From: Prinsepia uniflora
Taxonomy: Eukaryota; Streptophyta; Magnoliopsida; Rosales; Rosaceae
Direction: 5' to 3'
NCBI GenBank assembly: GCA_032719365.1
Contig: CM064868.1
Location: 73,149,766 to 73,213,765, forward strand
DNA: 64,000 nucleotides
In this document: one piece after another, positions 12,841 to 25,677 of the stretch
Position numbering within the stretch: position 1 is the stretch's first letter
Layout: each line of letters begins with the position of its first letter
Notes under the pieces: model-generated
Told to the model about the DNA's origin: nothing
The model's input: only the letters and a program-made list of their open reading frames with translations
The model's database searches: none
Position numbers and translations under genes: made by a program

Positions 12841-13979
12841 GCCACCTTTGTCCTCTAGTCTTTCGCATGCTTTCAAGGATTGAACAAAAGGGGAGAGGAG
12901 TGTTTTGGGCACGAAAAAAAACCTTTTTGTAAAACTGCAATAGACTGAGCAGGAAAAAAAGAGGTTCCCAGCAATAAAGAAGCAGGATGTCAGACTTCGT
13001 TCAATGGAAGATGCCTCATATTTTCGCAGATATCTAATGGGCACCAAGCTTCACTTTTTATATGATTCAATCATCACAAATCCTTATTCAACATGAATTG
13101 GGTTTTATGGGATTCATATTTAATTAGAATTGAGATTCTCAGGGACTTCAAATGCAACACAAGAACCTCAGCTTCCTTGTCCAAGCTAAATTCGAAAATT
13201 AATCTTCGATATCGTTGGATTTTTGAAATTTAGGCCCAATGAATTCGGAATTCTACCGGGCCAAAATTCATAATTCGTTATGGGCTTTCAAAAAAAAGGG
13301 GAAAGAATGACAAGTAAAATATTTGCCCATGGTGATATGATTACGAACGTCTGTGAATCACTCGTACAAGAGACGTTAATGTTTACCTTCGAAATTAGTC
13401 GTGCTCATTGCCTACACATGAGATTAATAGGGCCAAATCATTTACCGTATTATGGAAGGGAATTTGTAAACTGCGAAAAAAAAGCGGTAATGCTCGTGGT
13501 GTGGTGAGGATAATCTCCAATGAATTCAGAAATAATTCATAGCAAAAAAAAAATAAAAAATGAAAGCATGCAAAAGCATGCACAAAGGGAGTGAAAGATG
13601 AAAGCACATGCTACAAACAACAATAAAAAGGAGGGATATACATGGAAAAAGACACCTTGAATTGTCAAATGTGAAAAGGGACAACAATGCATTCTCCGTG
13701 TGGTGTTGGTCATTTTATGGAAAAGGGAGAATAGACAAACATTTGTCTAAGTCTTCCATGGTTGGTTTTTAATGGGCCATCGCAGATTGATGCAAAAAGG
13801 GGAGGTATGGATGAAATGAAGCTACGCTCAGGAATGTGATGCAGTGGAGGCTAAAAATTAACTATTGAGTTACTAATACTCGTTAAATAGTCTCGGTCGT
13901 CTTAACGGCCTAAATCCTTTGTTAAGATTTTTTTTTCTTTTAACCTCAAATTTCCTTCATCAAGACCCAAGCTCACCAA
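12841..13979. other. Intergenic, nothing recognised
   Basis: Unique AT-rich sequence with A-runs (12914-12922, 13543-13560). No coding exon or element boundary that I can support, apart from the 5-bp duplicate of the L1 target at its start. Confidence 0.4.
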
Positions 13980-13984
13980 AAAAT

Positions 13985-14620
13985 AATAAACTACGCCGGT
14001 TTGATTCCCGCAAAAGGCGTAAGTAATCTAAAATTTAAATGCAACTGCAAGTTCAAACAGAATCCCTGGTTTAATTATCCTAACCAAATTCGCCCCAAAC
14101 TTTTTGTTTCTAAATTCAATTCAAATAGCACCATGACCAAATAAGCCCCAAATACTACAATTACCACCCAAATTCTCTCACCAAAAATCAATGAACTACG
14201 CCGGTTTGATTCCCTCAAAGGGATACGTAGGCAATCTAAAATTTTAGATGCAACCGCATTTTCCAAATCGAATCCCTGGTTTCTCTAACCAAATTCACCC
14301 AAACAGTCATACACTAAATCAAACACATTTTTCCATATTTTAATGGGTCATTCACTCATTAAAAATTCCGAACTACGCTGGTTTGATCCCCCTAAGGGTA
14401 CGTAGGCAATCGAGATTAATCTAGATACAACCACTCCCCTTAAATAAATTCGTACTTCTTCGAAGTCAATTCTATTTTCAAAATAGCTAAACACATTTTT
14501 TTAATGGGTCATTCACTCATTAAAAATCCTGGAGCTACGAGTGGCTTGATTCCGGTGACGGATACGTAGGCAGCCTAAGATTCGACTTAGGTGCAGCTGC
14601 AAAATTTAATAAGACACCAT
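13985..14620. repeat. Diverged tandem repeat, about 160-200 bp units, four copies
   Basis: The block CTACGCCGGTTTGATTCC followed about 20 bp later by ATACGTAGGCAATCTAAAAT or a variant begins at about 13994, 14193, 14372 and 14534. Unit spacing is uneven (199, 179 and 162 bp) and identity is moderate. The phrase resembles sequence I associate with plant Ty3/gypsy Tat/Ogre-type non-coding regions, but that link is from memory only. No LTR boundaries are visible. Confidence 0.7.
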
Positions 14621-14977
14621 TTTGTTATTTCCTTTGAAGTTAGAATCAAAGAGTTTCTTCCGACGACAAGGAAATATAATTAAGAGGTAATTATGATTTG
14701 GATGGGTCGTACCTTAAATATAATAAAAATCTCTACTGTTTACGCAATGGTGGTGAGATTATGTCATGGAACAAAATTTTCCCCAACAAGCACCTTTAAA
14801 TAATTGAATTTCTAAGATGGAGATGGAGGCCTTGATCTTAGAGCTATGGCGATGGAGCTTGGAGGCGTACATGACGTCGTTGTTCTCAATTTTGGATTTC
14901 AAACACGATTTTGCATGATTAGTTTTCAATTTCGACCTTTTAATGTAATAATAATTTCATTGGACATAGATGGAATA

Positions 14978-15222
14978 TGTAGAAATTGAGATTTCACCCC
15001 AAAATTAATTGGCAATGGGAAGAGTAGCCCAAGCCTATATAAGCACAAATCAGACACAACACTTTTCTGATGTGGGACAACTTCCTCGCAGCCCAACATG
15101 CCCCCTCATTTGTGGCAAACCAAAGGCCTACACCTGAACAAAAACAAAATAGGTGCGCGTGACACGTCACACATGGGACAATCCCTCCAATACCATGTAG
15201 AAATTGAGGTTCGAACCCAACA
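14978..15222 (-). mobile_element. Small TRIM-like element with one truncated LTR
   Basis: LTR 1 is 14978-15098 (TGTAGAAATTGAG...GCCCAACA, 121 bp, containing a CCTATATAAGC TATA motif). LTR 2 is a 27-bp remnant at 15196-15222 with matching ends (TGTAGAAATTGAG...AACCCAACA), so its centre was lost. The inner boundary of LTR 2 is ATACCA, complementary to a TGGTAT primer-binding start, which sets the minus orientation. No coding sequence. Confidence 0.65.
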
Positions 15223-16320
15223 TGCCACCTTCGGGTAATATGGTTTCGACACCTCTTCTCCGAAAACATTCGCCCGATGAATATTTTTGATATTTTGTCG
15301 GGTAAGATTTTTAATAATGTTTTTTAATTAAAAATTCATATGCTTTTTAAAATTATGAAAAAACTGTCGAGGATCGATCCATCCATCCCTATTTATTATA
15401 CATACTCATAGATCGTTTACAGGAAAAAATAGATGATTTTGAATTATCGGACCTAGGTAATGATGCGGAACGAATCGACGGTTACGTAATATTATATTAC
15501 GATCCAAAGGCTTAAACTCCTTGAAACATAACGAGGTTCGATGGTAGATTCCAGGCACTTAATAACACAAAACGAACGGTCAGATTATGAAATTTTAATT
15601 GTTCGAATCTCAATCTTCCCAAAATGTACAAATACCATTGAACTTTTCTTATAAAGTTTCAAAATGTTATTGGAAAAGGGTGATTTTGAAAATTTCAATA
15701 ATTTCTATTAAAAATTCAACTGATCTAACCGTCCATATGTATTGTACATACTAGTAGATCGTTTACAAGAAAAATTAGAAGATTTTGAATTTTCGAGTTT
15801 TGGTAACGGTGCAGAGTGGATTGACGATTGCAAAACGTACTATTACGATAAGACAACTTAAACTCCTCGAAACATCACGAGCTTCGACATGCGGATTTCA
15901 AGCATTTACCGATACAAAATGAACAGTCGGATTATGGAAATTCATTTATATAATTTGTTTTTTAACTTACCCGATGAATAATTCAAGCATATTCGTTGTG
16001 CTACAGCTGTAGCTCGACGAATATTCTTGAATTATTTGTCAGGTTATATTTTGAAACTTTTCTAAAAAAAGTACCACTATTTAATTCTATGGGAGTGTTA
16101 CCCGATGAATAGTCTTGAATTATTTGTCGGGTTCGTTGGGTAAGGTTTCATTTTTTTTCTTTTCAGGAAACTCCTAAAACTTAATTGCCTAAATTCACCG
16201 AATTTATCACAATTTATCGCCCAAATTTTTGCGAAACTTTGGATTTACCTCAAAATTTTGAATTTAACTACAAAAGTTTGCTAAATTTTGAAATTACAGC
16301 TTGATGTTACCTGACAACAT

Positions 16321-16660
16321 TTGTCGAGTAAGGCCAAAATGACCAGACTCTTCTCCTTCCACGCTAGCTCTTTGGTTTCCCTGCTAGTGTTGCCTGCGAT
16401 TCCTCAATCCTTTCTACTCTCTCTTCCTCGTGAATCCTCAACCCTATCCTCTTTCACACTTCTCTCTCTCTCTCTCTCTGCCATTATGAGTATAGCGTCG
16501 CCGCCGCGAGTATTGGGTCGTTGTCGCCAACACCTCCTTTTCGCGAGTATTGCGTTGCCACCACCGACACATCCTCACCGCCGTCGACACCTCCTCATCA
16601 CCACCTCTTCTCTAAGATATCTCTCTATCTCTCTCCTTCAATGTATGTAGATATACATAT
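16321..16660 (+). other. CT-rich stretch inside the CACTA left arm
   Basis: An open frame of 109 codons covers a CTCTCTCTCT-rich, low-complexity stretch. Its composition (Ser, Leu, Pro, Arg) looks like chance. No conserved domain seen. Confidence 0.3.
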
Positions 16661-17089
16661 ATTATTTAATTAGTTATTATATATTTATCTCTAATTATTT
16701 GTTAGATTGAATTTTGTGGATTATTTATCTCAGATTATTTGATAGATTTTTTATTTTTAATTTTGTAGATTATTTATGATTGAATTTGTTAGATTTTGTT
16801 TTGTTATTGTTAAATTGGTTATATTTCAATTAGTTATTGTTAAATTTGGTTAGATTTTCATTAGTTATATATTTTTATTTTTAATTGTTAATTTTGATTG
16901 GTTGTTGTTAATTGTTAATATTGCTAATGGTTAAATGTTAGTTATTGTTAATTTGATTAATTATTAATATTAATTTGGATAACATTGGTTATTTTTTGGT
17001 CTTGTTAAATTGAATTGTATTGATTGATTGGTTTGGTGGTTGTTTTAATATTTTTAATTTTTTATTATAAATGTTGGTACCCACTTATT

Positions 17090-18100
17090 GCTTCGAGCTC
17101 TCACCCTCCTGCTGGTCCGGCTGTGGTTGAGGAGCTGGTGAATGCAGCAAGCTCGCTAGTACCTAACACGCCGGCGGTGAATAGAGCCCTTATACTGGTA
17201 CCTGACACACAAGTGGTGGATGCATCCCATACACCAGTACCTAATAGGCCGATGAAAATGGGGACAATGCAATATCGACTCCAAGCCCCTAGAGAAGCAA
17301 GTCGGAGGGGTCGTTGATGCTTTTGGAATGAACCCTAGGGGCGAGTTGCTGAATATTTTTATTTAAAAGATTTTTTTTTAACACTTTTTTTGCTCATTTT
17401 TTTTTTTTACTAACGTTATTTGAATTTATAGGGACAAGCGTACGTGTGTAGGGGATCAATTAGGGGTTGTCATCTCAGCTTATTTGCAAGGCGACGTATG
17501 CCAAGATCCAGATCGTTTACGTCCCTCGACTCTACTTAGTGCCCGTTACGATTCACAACTTGATGGTGCATGACATGGGTGCTATTCTTTGCACCCATAG
17601 TCTCATGATGGCTTATACCTTCAGAATGCAACCCCCAATGCAACTCAGGCTCTGTTGGTGTGTCTTATCAGTATTTCTAATTTTAATGATTTTAATAATT
17701 TATTGCAGGTCATTTTTCAGTATGACACTGAGGACGCAGCTCTCATGAAATACATGGGTCGCCACTAGTAGCTGCGACATGCATAAGGGAAGTACGAGCT
17801 CCTCGACTGGTGGTTAAGCTGGCCTACCCTAGAGGAAGTTGGTGCTAATCCTCTGCATGAGTTGGAGTGTCCTTGAGAGATCAAGTGAGATTGGATTTGC
17901 AAGCACTTAGTGACCCAAATATGTGGTAATGTTTAGTTACTTAAATTGTTCAATTTTTTGTCATACTTTTCCATTTCAGAATTTAATTATATTTAGTAAT
18001 GAACAGAAAAAAATCGATGACTAACAAGTAAAATCGGAAGGCAAAGACGTTGAACTACCAAGGAAGGTCGCGTCCCTCAGCGGCCATGCATGAGGACTGG
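17090..18100 (+). pseudogene. CACTA transposase remnant, part 1
   Basis: Broken frames show an En/Spm (Ptta-like) transposase pattern: a DTEDAALMKYMG block near 17715-17755, a DWICKHLVTQ-like tract near 17890-17920, and after a probable intron ending CATTTCAG near 17978 the pieces KAKTLNYQGRSRPSAAMHED near 18040-18095. The last resembles the conserved nuclear motif (NRKNRSKQ...H..GSKSFA) before the C-terminal part of these transposases. Several stops interrupt it. Coding sequence resumes after LTR L5 at 24865 and, in the duplicated copy, at 31443. Confidence 0.5.
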
Positions 18101-19452
18101 TGACAGGACCCGTCCCAATCCCCCTGGATTATCGTGGGACGTACCTGCTGCCGTCTGTCGCCGCGTGTCAGACCAGGGATAAACTCGTCACTCATCCATT
18201 GGGGTCTATTAGATTATGCCAGGATCAGCGGTGACATGTGATGTCTCAATCTCTGCTACAGCCCGCATCCGCCATCAACCTAAAGGGTATTAAAACCATA
18301 AAAGCTGTGAGTGGACAAAACAACAGTTTGTAAAAATAATTTATATCGAAAAGACATTTATACCCTTCACGTAAAAGCATGCATGCATCATAAAACAGTT
18401 ATTTCAAATGCTTTCCCGGAAGCAAGACGTATTGCTTCCTAAATCAAAACACAGTGAAAACCGCTTTCAAATCGAAGCCAATACCTCAGTAGGGTTTCTG
18501 CCCAAACAACAAGTACATACAGAACCTCAGCCTGAATCATAGAGCACGTGGGAACACATCTCATGGGAACTCAACCCAATGTCAGTCACGATTCTAATCC
18601 TAGCACATGTACAAACAGCTTAGAACCACTCACAATCCTAGCATGTCGTCCTGAACACATCACTCGCCGCGACCGTCTTTAGATCATCGCGAACACATCG
18701 CTGATTGATCTCAGAGGATACCATCAGTACTCCTAAGTCGAGCCTCCCTCGGTCATTGCTTCTCTTGGCTGCTCGACAATAGGCAATGCATCGTGATCTC
18801 TCTGGAAGGAACACATATGCAGTCTGGAGGTGAGCGTCATATCATCCGGGACTCACCCGAATGACATCCTCCATAGGGTCTTAAGCACGAAATATCACCA
18901 AATGGGTAATAGCTCGAAAAATGGTGTCCTACGACACTTCATATCCTAGGATTCCTCGAATCCTATCAAATCCACAACTAGTTCTCATGCCCAAAATATC
19001 TTTCATAAAACTCATAACTGTGTCACAGCCCGACTTATCTCACGTTTGACTATACTCTAAGTCAAACCACAAATCAACTGGGTCATATGCCCGAAAGATA
19101 TTTCAAAAGTTCAAAACCAGTTCTCATTTCCAAAACATTTTCAAATCATCTTTCAACTGGGACTCATGCCCGAATCTCTGTTTCACGCATCCTCGTGAAA
19201 TCTTGAAAAATCGTAACTCAGTTCCTCGGTTTCACACCTCTCCGTGAAACCTTCAGAATCCCATAAAAACACAAGCACATCATATAAAACAATAATCTCG
19301 AACTACGTGTCATAACGCGTTTTCCTCCGAAAATGCCCAACAGTTCATATTTAAATCACATGCACTCATGGAATCTCAAAAAAAGTTCATAAACACATAT
19401 AAAACATTTATGCATGCATCATATTCTTAAAACAAATTTCACTCACAGACCG

Positions 19453-20184
19453 TGTAAGACACGTGTCCTGGAGGGAACGGTGAATGATCCCACATTCCTG
19501 CGAGGGGGAATGGTCTGGGAAGGGAATGGTGGTGTGCCTTAAAGGTTAGGCACACACCTATCAAGCACGAGGGCTTTTGGGAGCTCAGTGGCGTTGGGTT
19601 AAGTTGGAACTCCAAAGTTAAGCGAGTTGAGGTTGGTGCAATTCCATGATGGGTGACCCCTTGAGAAGTTGCACCGTGAGCTCCTGAAAACAAAACCGTG
19701 AGGGCAAGGGCAAGGAGGCTCAAAGCGGACAATATCGTGCTAGATGAGTTAGGTCCTGAACGAGAAGGGTCGGGTCCTGACATAATGGTATCAGAGCCAA
19801 ACCCCGATCGGGAAGTGTGCCAGTGAAGACGCTGGGCCCTAAAGGGGGTGGATTGTAAGACCCGTGTCCTGGAGGGAACGGTGAACGATCCCACATTCCT
19901 GCTAAGGGGAATGGTTTCTGAAGGGAATGGTGGTGTGCCTTAAAGGTGTAGGCACACACTTATCTAGCACGAGCCCTTTTGGGAGCTCAGTGGCTTTGGG
20001 TTAAGTTGGAACTCCAAAGTTAAGCGAGTTGAGGTTAGTGCAATTCCATGATGGGTGACCCCCTGGGAAATTGCACTGTGAGCTCCCGAAAACAAAACCG
20101 TGAGGGCAAGGGCAAGGAGACCAAAAGCGGACAATATCGTGCTAGATGAGTTAGGTCCTGACCAAGAAGGGTCAGGTTCTGACA
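19453..20184 (+). mobile_element. Cassandra TRIM retrotransposon, complete
   Basis: Two LTRs of 330 bp (19453-19782) and 331 bp (19854-20184), both starting TGTAAGAC, flanked by an exact target duplication GACCG (19448-19452 and 20185-20189). The 71-bp internal region begins with a primer-binding site TGGTATCAGAGCC (19786-19798), complementary to initiator tRNA-Met. There is no coding sequence. Each LTR contains a 5S rRNA-like domain. LTR divergence of several percent suggests an older insertion. It landed exactly at the predicted 5' splice site of the host LTR L5. Confidence 0.92.
19578..19695 (+). ncRNA. 5S rRNA-like domain in Cassandra LTR 1
   Basis: Contains AAGTTAAGCG (about 19615-19624) and ATGGGTGACC (about 19648-19657), matching conserved parts of plant 5S rRNA including the internal Pol III control region, in correct order. 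A second copy lies in LTR 2 at about 19979-20097. This is a derived domain and not a functional 5S gene as far as sequence shows. Confidence 0.85.
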
Positions 20185-21250
20185 GACCGTCCATGCTACA
20201 CCTCGATACGCGTGCCATAAGCCTCTCCTGGTTAATCCGACCTCTTTGAGCCATCCAGACCTATCAAAAACATACACAAAGGTCACTACCAACCTAGAAA
20301 AGTCCATATCAAGAACCCCCAACATTCCCAAAAAAGTCAACGTGTCCTAAACACACTTCCCTAGGTTTTAAACCTCAATTCAACAAACCTAATGATCTGT
20401 GATCGACTCAAAACCACCACCATTGGATTCGTATCATCGAAACTTTTAAAATGATTCTGGTCCCACCTTGAACTTTGTGCCCATGCGCCCCCACGCACGG
20501 GTCAAAGTGGCTGGTCAACGTTGACCAAAAAGTCAATACTGATGTCAACAAGGTCAACGATGACGTCATCGGTCAACGGTCAAGGTCAACGTTGACGTCA
20601 TCGCTGACGTTAGCAGTGACATCTGACACTAACACGTGTCAGCTGACAGTGCCACGTGTGTGCAGATCACAGGTCCACGTGTCTGACATATTAGTGACAC
20701 GTGGCACCCTCTGATTGGGCCACGTCGCTGACATGTCAGGCTGATTGTGCACTGACAATTGCCACGTGCCCATCCCCCATTGGGCCACGTCACCTGAAAA
20801 TCTGATAGGTGATGACGTCTGCTGATGACATCATCACCCCTAACCTCTATCCGGGTCAGCCCATTTCTTTGACCAGGCCGCGCAGACCCGCGACCCTGAT
20901 CCGGTTCTACCTCCCTCGTTTCTGACCCTTTTTCAAAGTCATTGTTTCCTACATGATCGTCCAGTCCTATCTAGTGGATCTATGGATTCAAAACATGAAA
21001 AAATGGCAAAGAAACTACCTATTCTATCATGAACCCGCACGACCTTCTTCAAGCTTCCTGCCTACCATATACAGCCATCCTCCGCCTTCGATTCCAGTCC
21101 CAAATGGCTCGTACCAACACCAAAAAAAATAACCTTAACGTCTGAAAACACCCCTAACGTCCAAATACAAAGTTTCGAATTCAAAAACCACGGGTTTCGA
21201 TTTTTACCTTTTTGACGGTTTCCTCAGCCGTTCACGGCGGCTCTGCCGTC

Positions 21251-24200
21251 TGTCAGGACTCACCCCAGTTTTACCCCGAAACCCGAGGTAAATCCTGCTC
21301 CCGTCTGACTCCCCAACACAACACTAATGTAAACTCACACGAAACCACCAAAACACCCAGTCAGACGCAGGAGAACTATACAATACATCCCGAAAGTTAA
21401 AAGTTTTACAGAGCATAGTACCACAGTATAAAAGAAAGAAAAACCGATAAACAATACACGCACACGGAAAAGTTTAAAACACTTCGGGATCCCTTTCGTG
21501 ACTTCTATGCCTCAGACGCTGCCTTGACGCCGAAACCCCGCTCTAGTTCCAAGACCTGGAGGGCAATTTAAAAACCAGAAGGTGTGAGTGGACCATAATT
21601 AAAAGAAAAGTTTCCAAAACCATTTATAAGAAAACCGGGTTTGGCCTTCCGTTTTGAAACCACATGCATAACCCAGTTATGAAAACAGTTATCAATCAAT
21701 AACCATAAAACATTTACAGCATCATTTTAAAACAGTATAAGTCTCATAACCTCACCATAAGAACAGAAACACTATAAAGCAGTTATAGAAATCATAGCAG
21801 AAACATCATAAAACCGTATCATAAACCGTAAATATCAAATCAGTCTTTTCCGATCAAACCTGCTGGACCTATCCGAGTCTTTAAACTCCCGAGTCTTTAA
21901 ACTCAATCCAGGCCTCAATAATATCCGAGTCTTTAAACTCCCGAGTCTTTAAACTCAACAGGCATATGGGGGAAATATCAATATATCCGAGTCTTTAAAC
22001 TCCCGAGTCTTTAAACTCAATCCGGGTCTTTAAACCCAATATCCAGATCCAGCAAATCCAATCAAAACCATTTGAAAACCATTTCCGAATTCACATCCAA
22101 ACCCGAATCCGAAATCACCGGTCTGATGCCATTCCGGCATTCCGAACCGTCATTCCGAACCCAAATCCAGAATTCCACTTTTCAACTTTAAAACCAAATC
22201 CCGTTACTGAAATCCGATTTCAAAATCCCTTTATGAACATTTAAACCATTTATCCATTGAAATCCCAAATCCATAACATCATATTCAGAAATCACACTTT
22301 TCTCGTAAAACGTGCTGAAAATCGAACTTTCTCGAAAAAACGTGTAATTAAGTAAAATCAACAAAGCATATCCGATAAACATAGAATTATAATTAAAACC
22401 ATAAAACAATTATAGAAAACAGTTATGCATGCTCGAGTTTAGAGAAGGGGTCCACTCACAGTACCGAGCCCTCAATCGCGTCCCGAACGTCTCGTACGTT
22501 CCTCAGCTTCCTCGGGAACTCCCGATCCTGTTAACAACCGCCAAAGTACGTTACTAACACGTCTACGAAGACTCTCCTAATTCCCATAAAAATCCCCCGG
22601 GTCCTAATCGTAACGAACCGAAACCCTAAACCTTCACCCTCGCGAAACTAACCTCAAACGACGTCCGAACCACCCGAAACCAAGTCCAACAGACTCGTCA
22701 CAACTCCTAGACAAAAAACCTAGTTAACACTTTTCCCAAAGATCGCCGCACGCGCCCCCACGCGCCGCCCAAAGTGGCTGCGCGTGGCCCTCACGCGCCT
22801 GCTACAGTGCATCGTCTTCCTCGAGCAGACCCGGTTCAGCACAGTTCCTGCACGTCAAACCGGCGTCAGCGGTTCTCTGCCGTACCTGCACCAAAACTGC
22901 TCCTCTCTTCACCCACAACATCGTCCAGTTCCTAGCTATCCATCCCCCTTACTCAACCACCTCGACACAGCTTCTAAGTCATCGTCCCTAACTCGAAACC
23001 AGACCCGTTCAGTCCCCTGTTTCCTTCTCCGGCCACCCAGGTCTTCCCCCGTCACGGTAACCACCGTAGACGGTTCCTAGAACCTCCCTGAAGCTCACCT
23101 CACTCACCAAAACCGTCGACTCACTCCCTAAGTCCACGACTTTCAAACTGAGCAAAACGGATAAAACAGAGCATCCAGGGTACTCTCCGTCATGCTAACC
23201 ACCGTGCACCCCCCCGTCACGGCTGCTCCACTAGAAGACTCCTAGGACTCCACTAAACTCCCTAGACCTTACGGGACTCCTCGATTCAACCCCTAAAGCT
23301 ACGACTTAACTTCTGAAACTAGACGGCAAAACAGAGCATCGAAAGGGAAATCAGAAATTACCTGCCGTCCTGTCACCGTCGTGAGCTCAGCCATGAGGAC
23401 ACGGCTCCTCCCGTCCACCTTCGTCCTCTGGACACTTCCACTGGCCTCGATTGTTCGATCACGGCCGCACCACCACCCACAAACACTCACTTCCTCCCTG
23501 TTTTCCCGTGACTCAACTTGAACTCACACACAGTCACTACACCTCCAAACCTCCTCACTACCTCCCTCTCACTCTCTGGTTACTCTCAAACACTCACAGC
23601 CTCACCAACACCCACGATCACCCCCCAATTCTCTCAATTCTCTCCCTCTGTTTCTCTCTGGGTCGAAGAACACACACGAACACACGGGCATCCCCCAAAT
23701 AATTGGACCGTGTAAAATCCTGGAACCCTCTAGTCAAGCCCCACGTGTCACCAATCCTGTCCCTTCTCACCCAAATGGCCCAATCTCAGCCATCCAATTT
23801 CCCTCTCTGTGCACAAATCCCCAGACAACCAAAAGACCAAAATACCCTTCCTTTTAAGTCCAATTTACGGTTGTGCCACTACCTTTCTAGACCCGTATCT
23901 CACACATCGTAAGTCCGATGAATACGTGCCGCCTGTCGTTGTATTCAGGACGACGAGATCTACCTAACCATCCTAGGTCAACATGTCAAAACCCAATCGT
24001 ACGAAAAATCAACTATTCTCCCTATTTTAACCAAATTACGGTTATGCCCTCAACCTTCCGAACATCATAACTTCCTCCTCGAATGTCGGAATCGGGCGGA
24101 CCACCTGTCTACGGATTCGTGACGCCCTAAAATACTTCCTAGTCATCGGTCAAAACCCAATTGACCGCCCCAACTAAAAGTCAAATTTTTGCCCGTACTA

Positions 24201-24317
24201 GGGGCAAAATCGTCATTCTACACTAACCACCTTATCCAGACTACTAACCACCGATTAAGCTCACGAATCCCATCTTAATCACTATCTTAACCCTAATTTC
24301 TGGGACGGGTCGTTACA
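21251..24317 (-). mobile_element. Giant solo LTR L6 nested in L5 (3067 bp)
   Basis: Left terminus TGTCAGGACTCACCCC at 21251 and right terminus GGGACGGGTCGTTACA ending 24317. Flanks CCGTC (21246-21250) and CCATC (24318-24322) match except for one CpG-type transition. It has a predicted 68-bp middle exon (22460-22527) and a 904-bp second intron (21556-22459). GTCCACTCACAG (22450-22461) faces TGTGAGTGGAC (21583-21593). A minisatellite of GAGTCTTTAAACTC units lies at 21865-22040, the same type as in LTR L2, so L2 and L6 form one subfamily. Confidence 0.85.
21865..22040 (-). repeat. GAGTTTAAAGACTCGG minisatellite in L6
   Basis: CCGAGTCTTTAAACTC recurs about seven times in irregular tandem. The same unit appears on the opposite strand in LTR L2 at 37045-37250. 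Confidence 0.9.
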
Positions 24318-25076
24318 CCATCCCTCTTTGTTCCTCTGGTCTCACTCTCAATTCCTCTATCCATCTAGAGTCTCAAGAAGGTGATGGGATGAGGATGGAT
24401 TGAAATGGGGGAGGGGTTCTCGGTTTTGGATCAAATGATAAAGGAAGGGGTGCAGATGCATGTATGAGAGAAGAGTGAGCAATGGATAAGTGACACTTTT
24501 CACTCATCCATTGGGCCTGAAAGAAATATCCGGGCACCACACTAAATGACAAACTATTACTTGCCTCGTAAAACGTGTCATCATAAATAGTTCCTGAAAC
24601 CTTCCTGCACCATAACTTTCCTGTCAAACGTCCAATTTCGATGTGCCGTCTGTCTACGGACTCATATCGATTCAATCTACGTAACAGTCCTCGATCCTCG
24701 TGCATTGGACCTCCCGGGTCAAAAGTTAACTTTTTGCCCTTGTCCAAGGGAAAAATTGTAATTTCACCCTGAACGTCCGATAATCGTCGACTAGACCCCG
24801 ATTAGCCTCGCTAATCCTCAATTAAATCTTATTTATTCCCAAAATTTTGGGACGGTTCGTTACAACTAGCACAACGTTGGGTCACTGTTCCCGGAGGTGG
24901 ATGCATGGGGACAAGTATACGCTGGTCGGGGAACTAGCAGGCTGATGCTATTCGCAAAAGTTTAAATTGGTATACTTAATTTAATTTTTTATATTTAAAA
25001 TTATTAATAAATATATTTTGATTTCGTAGGCGGAATTGTTGAAAGACGTCCAACAAACACATGCAGTGTTAACCCA
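22969..25076. repeat. Direct duplication, copy A (partner 29547-31654)
   Basis: This stretch (part of LTR L6, the end of L5 and 212 bp of CACTA sequence) recurs at an offset of about 6578-6580 with about 98-99% identity by eye. Between the copies lies the foreign segment B (25073-29545). The copies share exact breakpoints, which points to one rearrangement and not to independent insertions. Confidence 0.9.
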
Positions 25077-25677
25077 CCAGTAAGGGTAGCCCGTAATTTC
25101 ATAGCACCTCTTCACGTCATGACCAAATTGGTTGCAATGCATACAAAAAAGATCTGAGGAGGGACAAGAATTACCCCTCGAACCATTGTACTGTGAGGAT
25201 GCTCGGTCACGAGACTGGTATGATGATCATTGTTCACGTGAACGATTCTGGTTGGAACGATTATTTCGAGCCACCATTGCTGAGGCATCCACTGTTGCTA
25301 CTTCAGAGTTCATGGTTTCTCGATGTATAGATTCACGCTGAACAAGTGGATATGCCTCTCCCAATTCTGGAACGGGTTCTTTTCACAATATTTCACCACG
25401 AATTTGTTCATATTCAGCGTCCAAGACTGCAAGGAAGATATGGACCCTCTGTCGGTCGATAGACTTTCTATAGGCTTTAACATCATCTTCATGTTGCATG
25501 ACCACCTTATCACGATGATCCAATTCACTAAATATCTCAGTCAACTCTCCATAATATATGGAGAGAGATTTTCCACTTTGTTTGGCGGAAAAAGTTTTTT
25601 GGTTTAATGAAAAAACCTGAAATTCATCGGTTCCATCATAGAAGGCCTTAGTGAGGGCACTCCACACATCCCTCGTG
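25073..25677 (-). pseudogene. Copia gag fragment in segment B
   Basis: Duplicate of the gag fragment at 56029-56632. The readable frame 25383-25667 contains ALTKAFYDGTDEFQVFSLNQ and YYGELTEIFSELDHRDKVVM, typical of plant Ty1/copia gag. A TGA ends the frame near 25381. It is cut off at both ends and not functional. Confidence 0.85.

Larger units (their letters stand above)
18101..24864 (-). mobile_element. Giant solo LTR L5 with two nested insertions
   Basis: Left terminus TGACAGGACCCGTCCC at 18101 and right terminus GACGGTTCGTTACA ending 24864, flanked by ACTGG (18096-18100) and ACTAG (24865-24869), a target duplication with one transition. It is split by a Cassandra TRIM (19453-20184) and by LTR L6 (21251-24317). 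Without these it is about 2955 bp, the family size. The predicted middle exon, rejoined across Cassandra (19447-19452 plus 20190-20260), is 77 bp, as in L1 and L3. CTGTGAGTGGAC at 18305-18316 and the partner ACTCACAG near 19441-19448 are kept, as are GCATGCATGCAT at 18378 and TGCATGCA at 19411. Confidence 0.85.

Noticed and set aside
19578..19695. A genuine 5S rRNA gene
   Set aside because: The domain is diverged outside the control region, occurs in both LTRs of a TRIM and is embedded in LTR sequence; there is no tandem 5S array.
19439..20340. Several 80-150 codon minus-strand frames
   Set aside because: They lie on the Cassandra LTRs and their repeats; the duplicated peptides reflect the two LTRs.
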